Positions 51,353-60,890 of a DNA stretch of 64,000 nt are shown here, in pieces (the stretch's first letter is position 1; every line of letters starts with the position of its first letter). A program made the position numbers and the translations under genes. Source of the stretch: Bifidobacterium reuteri DSM 23975 (lineage in GTDB: Bacteria; Actinomycetota; Actinomycetes; Actinomycetales; Bifidobacteriaceae); assembly GCF_000741695.1 (NCBI RefSeq), contig NZ_JGZK01000002.1, positions 265,742 through 329,741 on the forward strand. The letters run 5' to 3'. Under the pieces are notes generated by a model, which made no database searches, was not told where the DNA came from, and saw nothing but the letters and a program-made list of their open reading frames with translations.

Positions 51353-52444
51353 ATGACCGACGAGCAGCAACTGACAGCGGCAGGCAATGAAATGAGCGCG
51401 AGCTTCCTCGCGGCGAAGAAGCGTTCCGACGAGACGCTTGCCAAGCTCGAGGCCGAGCCTGGCAAGTTCACGATGCTCACCGGCGACCGCCCCACCGGAC
51501 GTCTGCACCTGGGCCACTACTTCGGCTCCATCAAGGAGCGCGTGGCCATGCAGAACAAGGGCGTGCATTCGAACATCATCATCGCGGACTACCAGGTGAT
51601 CACCGACCGCGACACCACCGAGCACATCCAGGAGAACGTGCTCAATCTGGTGCTTGACTACATGGCCGCCGGCATCGACCCGAAGAAGACCATGATCTAT
51701 GCGCACTCCGCCGTGCCGGCCGAGAACCAGCTGCTGCTGCCGTTCCTCTCCCTGGTCACCGAGGCCGAGCTGCACCGCAACCCCACCGTGAAGTCCGAGA
51801 TGGAGGCGTCCGGCCACGCGCTGACCGGCCTGCTGCTCACCTATCCGGTGCATCAGGCATGCGACATCCTCTTCTGCAAGGCCAACGTGGTGCCGATTGG
51901 CAAGGACAACCTGCCGCACATCGAGATCACCCGCACCATCGCCCGTCGTTTCAACGAACGCTACGCCAAGAAGCACCCGGTGTTCCCGGAGCCGGCCGCC
52001 ATCCTGTCCGACGCGCCGGAGATTCCGGGCCTGGACGGCCGCAAGATGAGCAAGTCGTACGGCAACTCCATCATGCTGGGCGCCACGGCCGAGGAGACCG
52101 CCAAGCTCATCAAGAAGAGCCCCACCGACTCCGAGCGCCGCATCACCTTCGACCCGATCGCACGTCCGCAGGTCTCGGCGCTGCTGACCACCGCCGGTCT
52201 GGTGACCGGCCGCGACCCGAAGGAGATCGCCGAGGAGATCGGTGACGCCGGCGCAGGCGCGCTCAAGGCGTATGTGATCGAATCCGTGAACAGCTTCCTG
52301 GCCCCGCACCGCGAGCGCCGGGCGGAACTCGCCAAGGACATGGACTACATCCGCGACGTGCTCGAGGACGGAAACAAGCGCGCCAACGCCATCGCCGAGG
52401 AGACCCTCGACCAGGTGCGCGAGGCCATGGGCATGAAGTACTGA
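51353..52444 (+). CDS. trpS: Tryptophanyl-tRNA synthetase
   Basis: Charges tRNA-Trp. 363 residues from ATG 51353 (AAAGGAA seven bases upstream); in-frame starts upstream add an unconserved leader. Class I signatures are PTGRLHLGHYFGSI (HIGH type) and GRKMSKSYGNSI (KMSKS). The tryptophan-pocket segment HQACDILFCKANVVPIGKDNLPHIEITRTIARRFN is intact. I see no T-box or trp leader upstream. A strong terminator follows. Confidence 0.96.
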   Translation: MTDEQQLTAAGNEMSASFLAAKKRSDETLAKLEAEPGKFTMLTGDRPTGRLHLGHYFGSIKERVAMQNKGVHSNIIIADYQVITDRDTTEHIQENVLNLVLDYMAAGIDPKKTMIYAHSAVPAENQLLLPFLSLVTEAELHRNPTVKSEMEASGHALTGLLLTYPVHQACDILFCKANVVPIGKDNLPHIEITRTIARRFNERYAKKHPVFPEPAAILSDAPEIPGLDGRKMSKSYGNSIMLGATAEETAKLIKKSPTDSERRITFDPIARPQVSALLTTAGLVTGRDPKEIAEEIGDAGAGALKAYVIESVNSFLAPHRERRAELAKDMDYIRDVLEDGNKRANAIAEETLDQVREAMGMKY

Positions 52445-52487
52445 CCGGCTCCGACCGGTTCGGGGCCTCCGCCAAATCCATCATCCG

Positions 52488-52532
52488 AATCCCGCTCATT
52501 GCAATGACTACGGTCGTGCAATGAGCGGGATT
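52488..52532 (+). terminator. Rho-independent terminator of trpS
   Basis: A perfect 16-bp stem AATCCCGCTCATTGCA / TGCAATGAGCGGGATT with a 13-base loop, 44 bases after the stop. Confidence 0.85.
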
Positions 52533-52684
52533 TGCTGTATCTCATCGGCAACACGCCGCGATGCGTTTCAAACTGTCGCAAAAAGCAGGTGCAGCAACGG
52601 GCGCGCGCAATAAGACAGCCGCGAAAATCGACATCACCGGATTAAATCATGCTGATCATGCCTCGGCAACATGCCTCGGCAACA

Positions 52685-52873
52685 GCTATCTGCTTTCAAT
52701 GAGGTACTTTTACGACTTTGCGGAAAGCTATCTGCCTTCAATGAGGTATCGAAAACAGGAAACCGAGAGTATGTCTGGCGTTATTGCAGTGCTTGTACTC
52801 GCAATATCCCGTTATAGGCACCACACTGAAGGCAGATAGCTTTCCGCAAAGCCCCGGATGTACCTCATTGAAC
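52685..52873. mobile_element. Nested inverted-repeat element, copy A (right end truncated)
   Basis: Almost identical over ~190 bp to copy B at 56073-56270, including flanking CATGCCTCGGCAACA on the left; here that 13-base block is doubled. The left terminal repeat has one change, and the right one is cut after CTCATTGAA. Internal arms starting CTTTGCGGAAAGCTATCTGC are intact. The rest of 52445-53117 holds no supportable gene. Confidence 0.85.
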
Positions 52874-53117
52874 GGAGATACAAGAAAATAGAGGAGCGCA
52901 CGTCCACATCTCCGAGGCATGGCGCAGTATTCCACGGAAACCCTTGTCCACAACAACGTCATTCCCGACGAAGCAACACCATCATGGGACTCATCATGGC
53001 CCGTCACCTCGATGAAACACGTACCACCCACATCACGTACCTCAGAACCCATGGATGAGCAGCAATCAGAGACGTTCCCCACTCACAGTAGTGATACGCG
53101 AGCAACATACGACGTAT

Positions 53118-54143
53118 CTATGCGACGGCATCTAACTCATCCGAGGCAGCACCAAAAACAGCACCATCACCATTGCCGGCATGCAACAATGGCGTGAAAT
53201 GGAGCTTCTCATGCATCGGCTTGCGACGCAAACCCCGACCATCGCAAACCTGCAATATGGTCTTGCGAGCAGTCAGCTCGACATGCTGCCCGACTACCTC
53301 CTCTATCCTCCTCGCCACCCTTCTCGCCAAGGCTTCTTCGCTCTCATCGTCTCCGAGGTCGAGTTTGGTGACCTGCACGTATTGCCATCCTTCATCTTCA
53401 ATCGCCTGCCGTCTTCTCGTGTCATTCAGCCATTGTCCGGCATGATGAGAACCATCGTATTCAATGCAGACCTTGAATTCCGGATACGCCAAATCAAGGT
53501 ACACGGGCTTGCGATTCCTTCCTGCGACAATCGGGTAATTCACCTGCGGGCAGTCCAAACCATATTTCAGCATCACCAACCGCGTTCGACTCTCCATCGA
53601 AGAGTCCGTGCCGCTTCTCGCCAACAGCAATGCCCGTTTGCAATTCTCATAACCCGGGAACAGTCTGGCCCGCTTTCCTTCGCCTTGCATGGTTCGAACC
53701 TGCGATTCCGCCGCATGCACATATGCGGCGAGTTCGTCCAATGTCGTTCGGCACAACCTCCCGTTCCTGCGCATCATCGAATCGGCCAGCACTATGAGTT
53801 CCTCCAAATCCAGATAGGCTGCGAACATCGCCCATGTGCAAGCTGGGGACGTGCACGGGAATTGACGTTCGACCATGACCTCGTCCAAAGGAAACGACCA
53901 GACGACCGGCGTGACACCATAAATACGGTATCGTTGGCTCGCATGCGAGACGGCGACTACGGCAGTGTTCTTCAGCCGTCGGCATTTACTGGACAGTCGG
54001 GGCAGCTCAATCGCCTGAAGCTCCAAAGCGGTCATCAGGGCATAAGGAGGACGCCACCCGCTACGCTGCTGAATCTCTGCGCACGCTTTCATGCGCTGGT
54101 ACTTGAGTTCCGTCAGTTCCGACAATGTGTCCGCCCCGCCCAT
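53118..54143 (-). CDS. DUF559-like endonuclease-fold protein, 341 residues
   Basis: ATG 54143 has AAAGGAG nine bases upstream. The N-terminal half is helical (ELTELKYQRMKACAEIQQRSGWRPPYALMTALELQAIELP), then a middle region like AbiEi-type proteins (KNTAVVAVSHASQRYRIYGVTPVVW). The C-terminal ~120 residues have SSMESRTRLVMLKYGLDCPQ, then VYLDLAYPEFKVCIEYDGSHHAGQW and RRQAIEDEGWQYVQVTKLDL. That is the Vsr/DUF559 fold with catalytic-type Glu, Asp and the Y-D-G-x-H motif. Proteins of this kind are frequent in actinobacteria, and their role is unproven. The gene is flanked by a nested-repeat element on the right end and DnaA boxes on the left of its promoter. Confidence 0.75.
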   Translation of the reverse strand: MGGADTLSELTELKYQRMKACAEIQQRSGWRPPYALMTALELQAIELPRLSSKCRRLKNTAVVAVSHASQRYRIYGVTPVVWSFPLDEVMVERQFPCTSPACTWAMFAAYLDLEELIVLADSMMRRNGRLCRTTLDELAAYVHAAESQVRTMQGEGKRARLFPGYENCKRALLLARSGTDSSMESRTRLVMLKYGLDCPQVNYPIVAGRNRKPVYLDLAYPEFKVCIEYDGSHHAGQWLNDTRRRQAIEDEGWQYVQVTKLDLGDDESEEALARRVARRIEEVVGQHVELTARKTILQVCDGRGLRRKPMHEKLHFTPLLHAGNGDGAVFGAASDELDAVA

Positions 54144-54243
54144 GATGATCACTCCTTTGTGACATACAGCACGGGTATTGGGAACCCGCATAATCGCAAG
54201 TCTAAAGACCGACGCCACCGCTTGTCCATCGTCCTGTTTTTCT

Positions 54244-54286
54244 GGTGGATAAATGTGGATAACACGGTGGATAACCCGGTGGATAA
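54244..54286 (-). promoter_or_regulatory. Mini-cluster of four DnaA boxes
   Basis: On the minus strand: TTATCCACC, TTATCCACC, TTATCCACA and TTATCCACC, at plus positions 54278, 54266, 54254 and 54244, spaced 12, 12 and 10 bases, all in one orientation. They lie in the 220-base region between the divergent DUF559-like and amidohydrolase genes. Confidence 0.7.
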
Positions 54287-54365
54287 CTCCGCATATGGCA
54301 CAGGGTAGCCCGAGTTGTTCCCGGAACCGCAGCCAGCATTCACACAGGCGTGGCATGATGTCGGT

Positions 54366-56003
54366 ATGAGCAGCTTGGTGCATATCGTCAATGCAGGTAT
54401 TCCCGGAACGCGGGGACACGTGGACGTGGTGCTTCGCAATGGGAGCGTCGCGTCCGTCAGCCCGACCCCGACAGCGGAGAACGGTGGCGCTATGACGCGC
54501 AGCGGAGGCTCGCCGTCCGGCGAATCCACAACCGATGGGGGCGCAACCACAACCACCATCGACGCTGATGGGCTGTGGGTCATTCCCGGTCTGTGGGACT
54601 GCCACACGCATTTCACGCAATGGGCCAAGACACTGGGGCGTCTCGATCTCATCAATGCGCATTCGGCGGCCGAGGCGATGGATATGCTGCGCGCGCATCT
54701 GGATGAACGACGCGCGGCCGGGACCCTCAACCCTGATGCGTTCGTAGTGGGCATGCGTTTCCGTCATTCGCTGTGGGCCGACGACGAGCAGCCCACGCTG
54801 GCTGCCATCGACGCCGCGTCCGGCGAGCAGCCGGTGGCGCTTTCCAGTGCGGACATGCACTGTGGTTGGGTCAATTCCGCGGCGGCGCGCCGGCTCGGGG
54901 TCCACGTGGACGGCAAGACCGGCCTCGTGGGCGAGCTCGAGTGGTTCAACGCGTACACGCAATTCGATTCGGTTCCGGGAGCCGCCGAGGAGACCGACCG
55001 GTTGTTGCGCGAGGCGGAGAAGGACGCTGCCGGCAAGGGCATCGTCGGCATCCGAGACTACGAAATGGCCGAGAACATCAACACATGGATCGCTCGTTTC
55101 TCGGCCGGCATCAACGGCCTGCGGGTGGATACCGGCGTCTATCCCGAACGTCTGCGGGAGGCTATCGACGCAGGCTGGCATACCGGCGACCCGTTGCCCG
55201 GCAGCCATGGCCTGGGGCGCGTCGGCGCCATGAAGCTCATCGCGGACGGCTCGCTCAACACACGTTCCGCGTATTGCTCCACGCCGTATTCCGGCATCGA
55301 ACCCCCAACCTACGGCACCCTGAGCTACACGCCGCAGCAGATTGAGGATTACATGCGTCTGGCCACCGAACATGGCTTCGACATCGCCTGCCACGCCATT
55401 GGAGATGAGGCAAACACCATTGTTCTGAACGCGGCGGAGGCCACCCATGCCCACGGCTCGATCGAGCATGCCCAGATGCTCAAGCCCCGGGATATTCCAC
55501 GCCTGGCGGCGTTGGGCCTTGATGCGAGCATCCAGCCCCAGCATGCGATGGACGACCGAGACGTCATAGCTCGATTCTGGGCCCATCCCGCCGGCATCCC
55601 CTACCCGTTCCGCGCTCTCGCCGATACCATGGCTGTGGCTGCCGAAGATGCGCGCACGCGCGGAATCACGGGCATTCCCGGCAGCGGCCGATACGGACAA
55701 GCGCGGTTGCGCATGGGGTCCGACGCGCCGGTTGCGCCGCTCGATCCATGGTTGGCCATTTCCGCCGCCGTGTTCGAGACCGAAAGCTCGGATCGCGAGC
55801 CATTCCAGCCGGAGCAGCGTTTGAGCATTCGCACCGCATTGTCCGCGTCGACGGCCTTGGGACGCGAGTCCGTTCAACCAGGAGACCCGGCTGACCTCGC
55901 GCTACTTGACGTTGACCCATACTCCATTGACACGCCTGAGGACATGCGTGCTTTGTCCACGCACGTGGCGATGACATTCCTAGACGGCATGCGCACGCAT
56001 TAG
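54366..56003 (+). CDS. Amidohydrolase-family protein (YtcJ-like)
   Basis: 545 residues from ATG 54366. Metal-dependent hydrolase of the amidohydrolase_3 type: WVIPGLWDCHTHFTQWA carries the HxH metal motif, followed by LSSADMHCGWVNSAA, then MKLIADGSLNTRSAY, CHAIGDEANTIVLNAAE and IEHAQML with further ligand His. The C-terminal RMGSDAPVAPLDPW holds the Asp. The end, PGDPADLALLDVDPYS, is the typical return of the small beta domain. The substrate is unknown. There is no ribosome site, and a CATGAT element close to the ATG suggests a leaderless message. Confidence 0.9.
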   Translation: MSSLVHIVNAGIPGTRGHVDVVLRNGSVASVSPTPTAENGGAMTRSGGSPSGESTTDGGATTTTIDADGLWVIPGLWDCHTHFTQWAKTLGRLDLINAHSAAEAMDMLRAHLDERRAAGTLNPDAFVVGMRFRHSLWADDEQPTLAAIDAASGEQPVALSSADMHCGWVNSAAARRLGVHVDGKTGLVGELEWFNAYTQFDSVPGAAEETDRLLREAEKDAAGKGIVGIRDYEMAENINTWIARFSAGINGLRVDTGVYPERLREAIDAGWHTGDPLPGSHGLGRVGAMKLIADGSLNTRSAYCSTPYSGIEPPTYGTLSYTPQQIEDYMRLATEHGFDIACHAIGDEANTIVLNAAEATHAHGSIEHAQMLKPRDIPRLAALGLDASIQPQHAMDDRDVIARFWAHPAGIPYPFRALADTMAVAAEDARTRGITGIPGSGRYGQARLRMGSDAPVAPLDPWLAISAAVFETESSDREPFQPEQRLSIRTALSASTALGRESVQPGDPADLALLDVDPYSIDTPEDMRALSTHVAMTFLDGMRTH

Positions 56004-56072
56004 CGTCATGGTCCCGCGAATAATGTTTTCTTCATCCGCATACACGGTTAGCCTGATCATGCCTCGGCAACA

Positions 56073-56270
56073 GCTATCTGCCTTCAATGAGGTACTTTTA
56101 CGACTTTGCGGAAAGCTATCTGCCTTCAATGAGGTATCGAAAACAGGAAACCGAGAGTATGTCTGGCGTTATTGCAGTGCTTGTACTCGCAATATCCCGT
56201 TATAGGCACCACACTGAAGGCAGATAGCTTTCCGCAAAGCCCCGGATGTACCTCATTGAAGGCAGATAGC
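56073..56270. mobile_element. Nested inverted-repeat element, copy B (complete)
   Basis: A 198-bp element with perfect 23-bp terminal inverted repeats beginning GCTATCTGCCTTCAATGAGG. Inside, a second perfect 25-bp pair (56104-56128 and 56215-56239, beginning CTTTGCGGAAAGCTATCTGC) contains the same core again. It can fold into a long double hairpin. It ends three bases from the putP stop, where it may terminate transcription. Confidence 0.88.
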
Positions 56271-56273
56271 CGT

Positions 56274-57911
56274 TCACACGCCGCGGACCTCGGACTCCAT
56301 GACCTTCATCGGCTCATCCACCAACACGGAACCGTTGGGCAGGGTGCCGGGCAACGGGTCGTCCATGTAGTGGTCGAATTCATAGAGCATCTGGTCGCTC
56401 GGCGCCTTGGTCACGAGCGACACCACCACAATGAACAACAGCGAGACGATGAATGCCGGCAACAGCTCGTAGATGGCGAACACCCCGCCCATCGGCTTGA
56501 TGAGGTTATGCCAGATCAGCACGGTCGCGGTGCCGGAAAGCATGCCGGCCACCGCCCCGGCCCGGTTGGTGCGCCTCCAATACAGCGCGCACAGCATCAG
56601 CGGCCCGAACGAGGCGCCCAGACCTGCCCACGCATAGGAAACCACCTGGAAGATCGAGGAATTCTGGTCGAACGCCACGAGAACACCGAACAGGAACATC
56701 ACGACAAGCGTCAATCGGGCCACGATCATGACCTGCCTGTCGGTGGCCTTCTTGTGGAACAGCCCACGGAAGATGTTCTCGCCCATGGCGGAGGCGCCGA
56801 TAATCATGTACGACGAGCTGGAGCTCATGGAAGCCGCGAAAATGCCGGACACCACCACGCCACACACAAAGCTCGGCAGTAGGGCCTGCGCCAACACGAT
56901 GAAAATGGTTTCAGCGGATGCCGCAGTGAGCAGGTGGGTGGGCATCATCGCGCGTCCCACAAGTCCGATGCACACGGCGCTGGCCAATGACAGCACGCAC
57001 CATCCCGTCGCGATGATTCGGGACTTGCGCACTTCCTCGACGCTGCGAATCGACAGGAACCTCACCAGCACCTGCGGCATGCCGAAGTACCCGAGGCCCC
57101 ACGCCAGCATCGAAACAATGGTGATGACGCCGTAGTCGGTCGGCGCGCCGAAGAGCGCACGCCCCGCTTCGACGATCTGCTCCCCGCTCACCGGGTCAAG
57201 CTGAGGAGCCGCTACTTGGGTGCCGGAAAGGAATCCGGGGATGGACTGCAGAAACGCCACGGTATTGCCGATGCCGCCCGCAGACGCCACTGTGCCGATG
57301 AACACCACAGCGAGCGCGAAGAACATGAGCAGGCCTTGGATGAAGTCGGTCATCACGACCGAAAGATAACCGCCGACGATGGTGTAGACGAACACCACTG
57401 CCGCGCCGACGATCATCATCACGTGGTAGTCAAAGCCGAAGAGCGCGTGGAACAGCTTGCCGACCGTGACGAAGCAGCTGCCCACATACACGCAGAAGAA
57501 CACCAGAATGATGACGGCGGCGATCGTGGAGATCACGCCACGACGGTCGTGGAAGCGCTTGGCGAAGAAATCCGGGATGGTGATGGCGTCGCCGGCCACC
57601 ACCGAGTAGCGGCGCAGGCGCCGAGCCACGAGCTTCCAGTTGAGATAGGTGCCGAGCGCCAGTCCGATGGAGGTCCACATCGGGTCGGCTGCACCGGTGA
57701 AGTAGGCCAGGCCCGGCAGGCCCATGAGCAGCCAGCCGGACATGTCGGAGGCCTCGGCGCTCAGCGCGGTGAGCCATGGCCCCACGCCACGCCCGCCCGC
57801 GAAGTATTCCTTGGAGGAGAAGTTGGACCGTTTGGAGTAGATGAATCCGATGGACAGCATGGCTGCGAAATACAGCACCATGGCCAGCAAAATCCAGAAG
57901 TCGTTTGCCAA
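56274..57911 (-). CDS. putP: Sodium/proline symporter (PutP type)
   Basis: SSS-family transporter taking up proline with sodium. 545 residues with about 13 helices. Signatures: FFAGGRGVGPWLTALSAEASDMSGWLLMGLPGLAYFTG near residue 35, NWKLVARRLRRYSVVAGDAITIPDFFAKRF, and YTIVGGYLSVVMTDFIQGLLMF with the sodium-site pattern. The chosen start is TTG 57911, with AGAGGAA upstream; no ATG lies near. Transcribed toward the nested-repeat element. Confidence 0.92.
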   Translation of the reverse strand: MANDFWILLAMVLYFAAMLSIGFIYSKRSNFSSKEYFAGGRGVGPWLTALSAEASDMSGWLLMGLPGLAYFTGAADPMWTSIGLALGTYLNWKLVARRLRRYSVVAGDAITIPDFFAKRFHDRRGVISTIAAVIILVFFCVYVGSCFVTVGKLFHALFGFDYHVMMIVGAAVVFVYTIVGGYLSVVMTDFIQGLLMFFALAVVFIGTVASAGGIGNTVAFLQSIPGFLSGTQVAAPQLDPVSGEQIVEAGRALFGAPTDYGVITIVSMLAWGLGYFGMPQVLVRFLSIRSVEEVRKSRIIATGWCVLSLASAVCIGLVGRAMMPTHLLTAASAETIFIVLAQALLPSFVCGVVVSGIFAASMSSSSSYMIIGASAMGENIFRGLFHKKATDRQVMIVARLTLVVMFLFGVLVAFDQNSSIFQVVSYAWAGLGASFGPLMLCALYWRRTNRAGAVAGMLSGTATVLIWHNLIKPMGGVFAIYELLPAFIVSLLFIVVVSLVTKAPSDQMLYEFDHYMDDPLPGTLPNGSVLVDEPMKVMESEVRGV

Positions 57912-58068
57912 CTGCGTTCCTCTCTATGCTCTCTTGGCTCTATTGGCTCTCTTGCGCGCTGTACTTTTCGATTGAGCGATGCCGACGCTTGCCGCTATCC
58001 GCCCGATAGTAGCGGATAGCGGCTCCCCATGCCCAGTCATCGACACGATGCTGAGACTCGGGTGCCGA

Positions 58069-60315
58069 CTAGATGTCGTATCGCCAGGATTTGTCGGTGA
58101 TGACGCGGGCCATCGCCAGGCCGATCGGCAGGCAAATGATCACCATGAACGCGCGGAACGCCCAATCCAGCGCATTCAACGTGTCGAAACTGCCGAGGTA
58201 CCACATGGCACGGTACATGTACAGGCCCGGAACCATGATCACGATCGACGGCACGGTCAGGCAGATACGCGGATAGCCGAGGTGCGGGGGCAGCCAGCCC
58301 TTGCGCACCGACGAACGCCATGCGGAGGCGAGCAGGCCGGCCAGCAACGCACCGATGAACGCACCGGCTTCAGGCGGCACGTTCATCAGTTCGACGATCT
58401 CCAGTCGCAACGTGTCGGTGATGGCGCCAATCAACGCGGCGACCAGGCACATGCGTTGCGGCGAATTGAACATGATGGAGAAGCCCCACACACCGAGGAA
58501 CGCGAACATGAAGCGCAGCACCCCATTCACCCAGACGTTGAGTCCCAACGGCTCGAATCCGGTGGGGTTCAGATGCACGATGGTGGCGACCATCCAACCT
58601 GCGAGCGTGGCCATCAGCACGATGCACAGGAAGTACATCAGGCGCTGGATGCCTGACGGGAAGTCGATTTTGGCCATGTCGAGACCGCTGGTGATCAGCG
58701 GGAATCCGGGGATAACGAACAGCATGGCACCGATGTACGCGGTGTCGTGCTGCAGCGCCACCGGGTCGAACAGGCCGATGAGTCGCAGGGTGCCGGTGCA
58801 GGCGAGCGCCGCGACGGCCACGCATACGAACGTGACGAAGAACTGGTTGAGATGGTGTTTGAACAGCCGGCGCCGCAGCCAGTGCCCGAGGCCGGCGCCG
58901 ACGAACGCGCCAATCATGTCGTAGGGGCCGCCGCCGAGCAGGAACACGAAGGATGCGCAAGCGATGGCCGAGGCGAGCCCCGCGAAGGCCGGTGAATACA
59001 ACGGCTTGCGACGCTCGATCATGTCGAGGCGCTGGTGGGCCTGCCGCACGGTGATGCCCGGGCGCCCCTTCACCGGCTGCTGGCCGACATGGTCGAAGTG
59101 GGCGGCGTACTCGCCCTTCGGCGGTTTGTGCGGATTCCCATGACGGTCGGTCGTCGCGGCGGAGACAAAACCGTCGTCCGGCGCAGCACCGTGGCGGCCG
59201 GCATGGCCGTGACCGCCATGCACGTCGTGGACATGATGCATTTGATCGCGGATATCCCGGAATTCATGGGCTTCACGGCTCGCCCCTGCGGCAGCGCCGT
59301 CTGCACCGGCAGTGCCAGCATTACCTACATCGCCAGCAACACCGACAGTGCCATCCTCTGCGGCTGGCGATTCCGCCGCACCGGCTGCATCGGCCGCCGC
59401 ACCAGCCGCACTCGTCGCACCGGCGGAATCACTCATATTGTCGACGAATTCCGCGAACTCGACGCCCATCACTTCGGCATCCGCCTGCCCGTCCTCATCG
59501 CCATTACGGTGGCGATGGGCAAGGCGCCGGCGTTCCTCCTGCTCGGCGACGGCCGCCCTCGCAGCCAGCGATTCGGTCATCGCGGACTGCGACCAGTCCG
59601 TCTCGTGCACGTTGAGCTGTTCGGCCAGCGGCTGGCCCGGATCGGTGTGTCGGCTGGCCTCCTCGAGCGCGTCGAGCACGGCGTCCTGACCTTCCCGCGC
59701 ATCCGCGCCGACCTGCTCATGCTGCACTTCGGCTTCCTGAGCCTCCGCCTGACGCTCCTTCTTCTCCTCGCGAATCCGCTTGGAAAGATCCGCCGATATC
59801 TGCGAGGCGTCCTTCTCGTCGAGATGCTGCATCAGCCCGGAAGACACCTCGGAGGTCTTGTGATACATCGACTCCTCGCCAAGGTTCACGCTGAACCAGT
59901 CGGCGAAATGCTCGAGCAGCCAGATGCGCTCGGTATTGACGCCGGTAGTAGGCAGATCGATGACTTCGGTGATGCGGTCCTTGCCGTCCGTGCAGGCGGC
60001 TTCGATGTCCGTGAGGTTGACGTCGGCGCGCACGTGCACGCCGAGCGGGTAGGCGATGCGGTGCATCATCTCGCGCACACGGAACGATCCGGTGCCGGCT
60101 GAGAGGTCGAGCAGGCCCACGCGCACGATCACGCTGGCTTTGGCTGCGATGCCGGCTTCGGTGATCGGCTTGTCCCAGTCGCGCTCGATGTCCTCCATGT
60201 CCAAAGGAATGGAGTGGGTGTGGAAATGCTGCACGGCGATGGCACCGTGTTCGTCGGGTTTGCGGTGTTCCTGATGCGTCTGCGGGTGCTCGATGTGATT
60301 CGTCTGCTGCTGCAT
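58069..60315 (-). CDS. thrE: Threonine/serine exporter (ThrE) family protein with a long insertion
   Basis: 748 residues from ATG 60315 (GGGGAA upstream; GTG 60327 is the alternative). The N-terminal domain VIVRVGLLDLSAGTGSFRVREMMHRIAYPLGVHVRADVNLTDIE is the DUF1212 part. About 270 charged, Ala/Gly/Asp/His-rich residues then intervene (about 160-430) before the membrane part resumes at RKPLYSPAFAGLASAIACASFVFLLGGGPYDMIGAFVGAGLGHWLRR. The second half (DUF3815 type) has MNVPPEAGAFIGALLAG and ICLTVPSIVIMVPGLYMYRAMW. Corynebacterium ThrE is about 490 residues, so the insertion is the notable feature. Substrate assignment rests on family only. Confidence 0.9.
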   Translation of the reverse strand: MQQQTNHIEHPQTHQEHRKPDEHGAIAVQHFHTHSIPLDMEDIERDWDKPITEAGIAAKASVIVRVGLLDLSAGTGSFRVREMMHRIAYPLGVHVRADVNLTDIEAACTDGKDRITEVIDLPTTGVNTERIWLLEHFADWFSVNLGEESMYHKTSEVSSGLMQHLDEKDASQISADLSKRIREEKKERQAEAQEAEVQHEQVGADAREGQDAVLDALEEASRHTDPGQPLAEQLNVHETDWSQSAMTESLAARAAVAEQEERRRLAHRHRNGDEDGQADAEVMGVEFAEFVDNMSDSAGATSAAGAAADAAGAAESPAAEDGTVGVAGDVGNAGTAGADGAAAGASREAHEFRDIRDQMHHVHDVHGGHGHAGRHGAAPDDGFVSAATTDRHGNPHKPPKGEYAAHFDHVGQQPVKGRPGITVRQAHQRLDMIERRKPLYSPAFAGLASAIACASFVFLLGGGPYDMIGAFVGAGLGHWLRRRLFKHHLNQFFVTFVCVAVAALACTGTLRLIGLFDPVALQHDTAYIGAMLFVIPGFPLITSGLDMAKIDFPSGIQRLMYFLCIVLMATLAGWMVATIVHLNPTGFEPLGLNVWVNGVLRFMFAFLGVWGFSIMFNSPQRMCLVAALIGAITDTLRLEIVELMNVPPEAGAFIGALLAGLLASAWRSSVRKGWLPPHLGYPRICLTVPSIVIMVPGLYMYRAMWYLGSFDTLNALDWAFRAFMVIICLPIGLAMARVITDKSWRYDI

Positions 60316-60890
60316 GCGATTCCCCACTTCCCTAACTTAGTCTCTCGACTCTCGACTGTTGTGTCAGTGTTCCCGCTGCGTTCCTGCTGCATTACCGCTT
60401 CCGCGGCGGATTGCACAGTGTCTGCACTGCCGCGAATGGCTGGACGTATCACCGGGATGGATTCGCGGCCAGTGTCTGCCGAGTGGCGTCACGCGCGGGT
60501 TTACCGATGCATCCGCAGATGCGTCTCGTCCTAGAACACTCACGGCCCACCAGCAACTCAACGTACCCCGCGCCCTTCCCCGTGCGCACAGTCCCCCAGC
60601 TTGCGGTTTCATTTTTTGGACGTTTTCTATTCGATATGTGGAATCAAGAGAAGTGGCGCCACAGGAAGCGCCATTGCCGTCGCGCACACCGGGGCAGCGA
60701 ATCCGGCATATGGTACCCACACAGTGGACTTCGTAACGTAAATGGCGATTATGCGGCGATACACTGTTGCCCACACAACAACCACGTTGAATACGGGCTG
60801 TGGGCTCGCAACGACTGGCCTCAACAACCGCGGAGGAGCCGCGGACGACCAGCAGACCGAGCAACCTGATATTCAGCAAAGGAGGTTAAT
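60316..60890. other. Long region between divergent thrE and ppc
   Basis: 575 bases with several overlapping short frames, none with a ribosome site or a recognisable domain. It must hold the promoters of both genes. An AT-rich patch at 60608-60645 is the most promoter-like part. No riboswitch pattern was recognised. Confidence 0.4.

Noticed and set aside
53118..55877. A 919-codon minus-strand frame spanning the DUF559-like gene and the amidohydrolase
   Set aside because: Only the part after ATG 54143 has a ribosome site and a recognisable fold. The upstream part is antisense to the amidohydrolase and in shadow frame.
60411..60869. A 152-codon frame between thrE and ppc
   Set aside because: No ribosome site, no domain, and base use unlike neighbouring genes.
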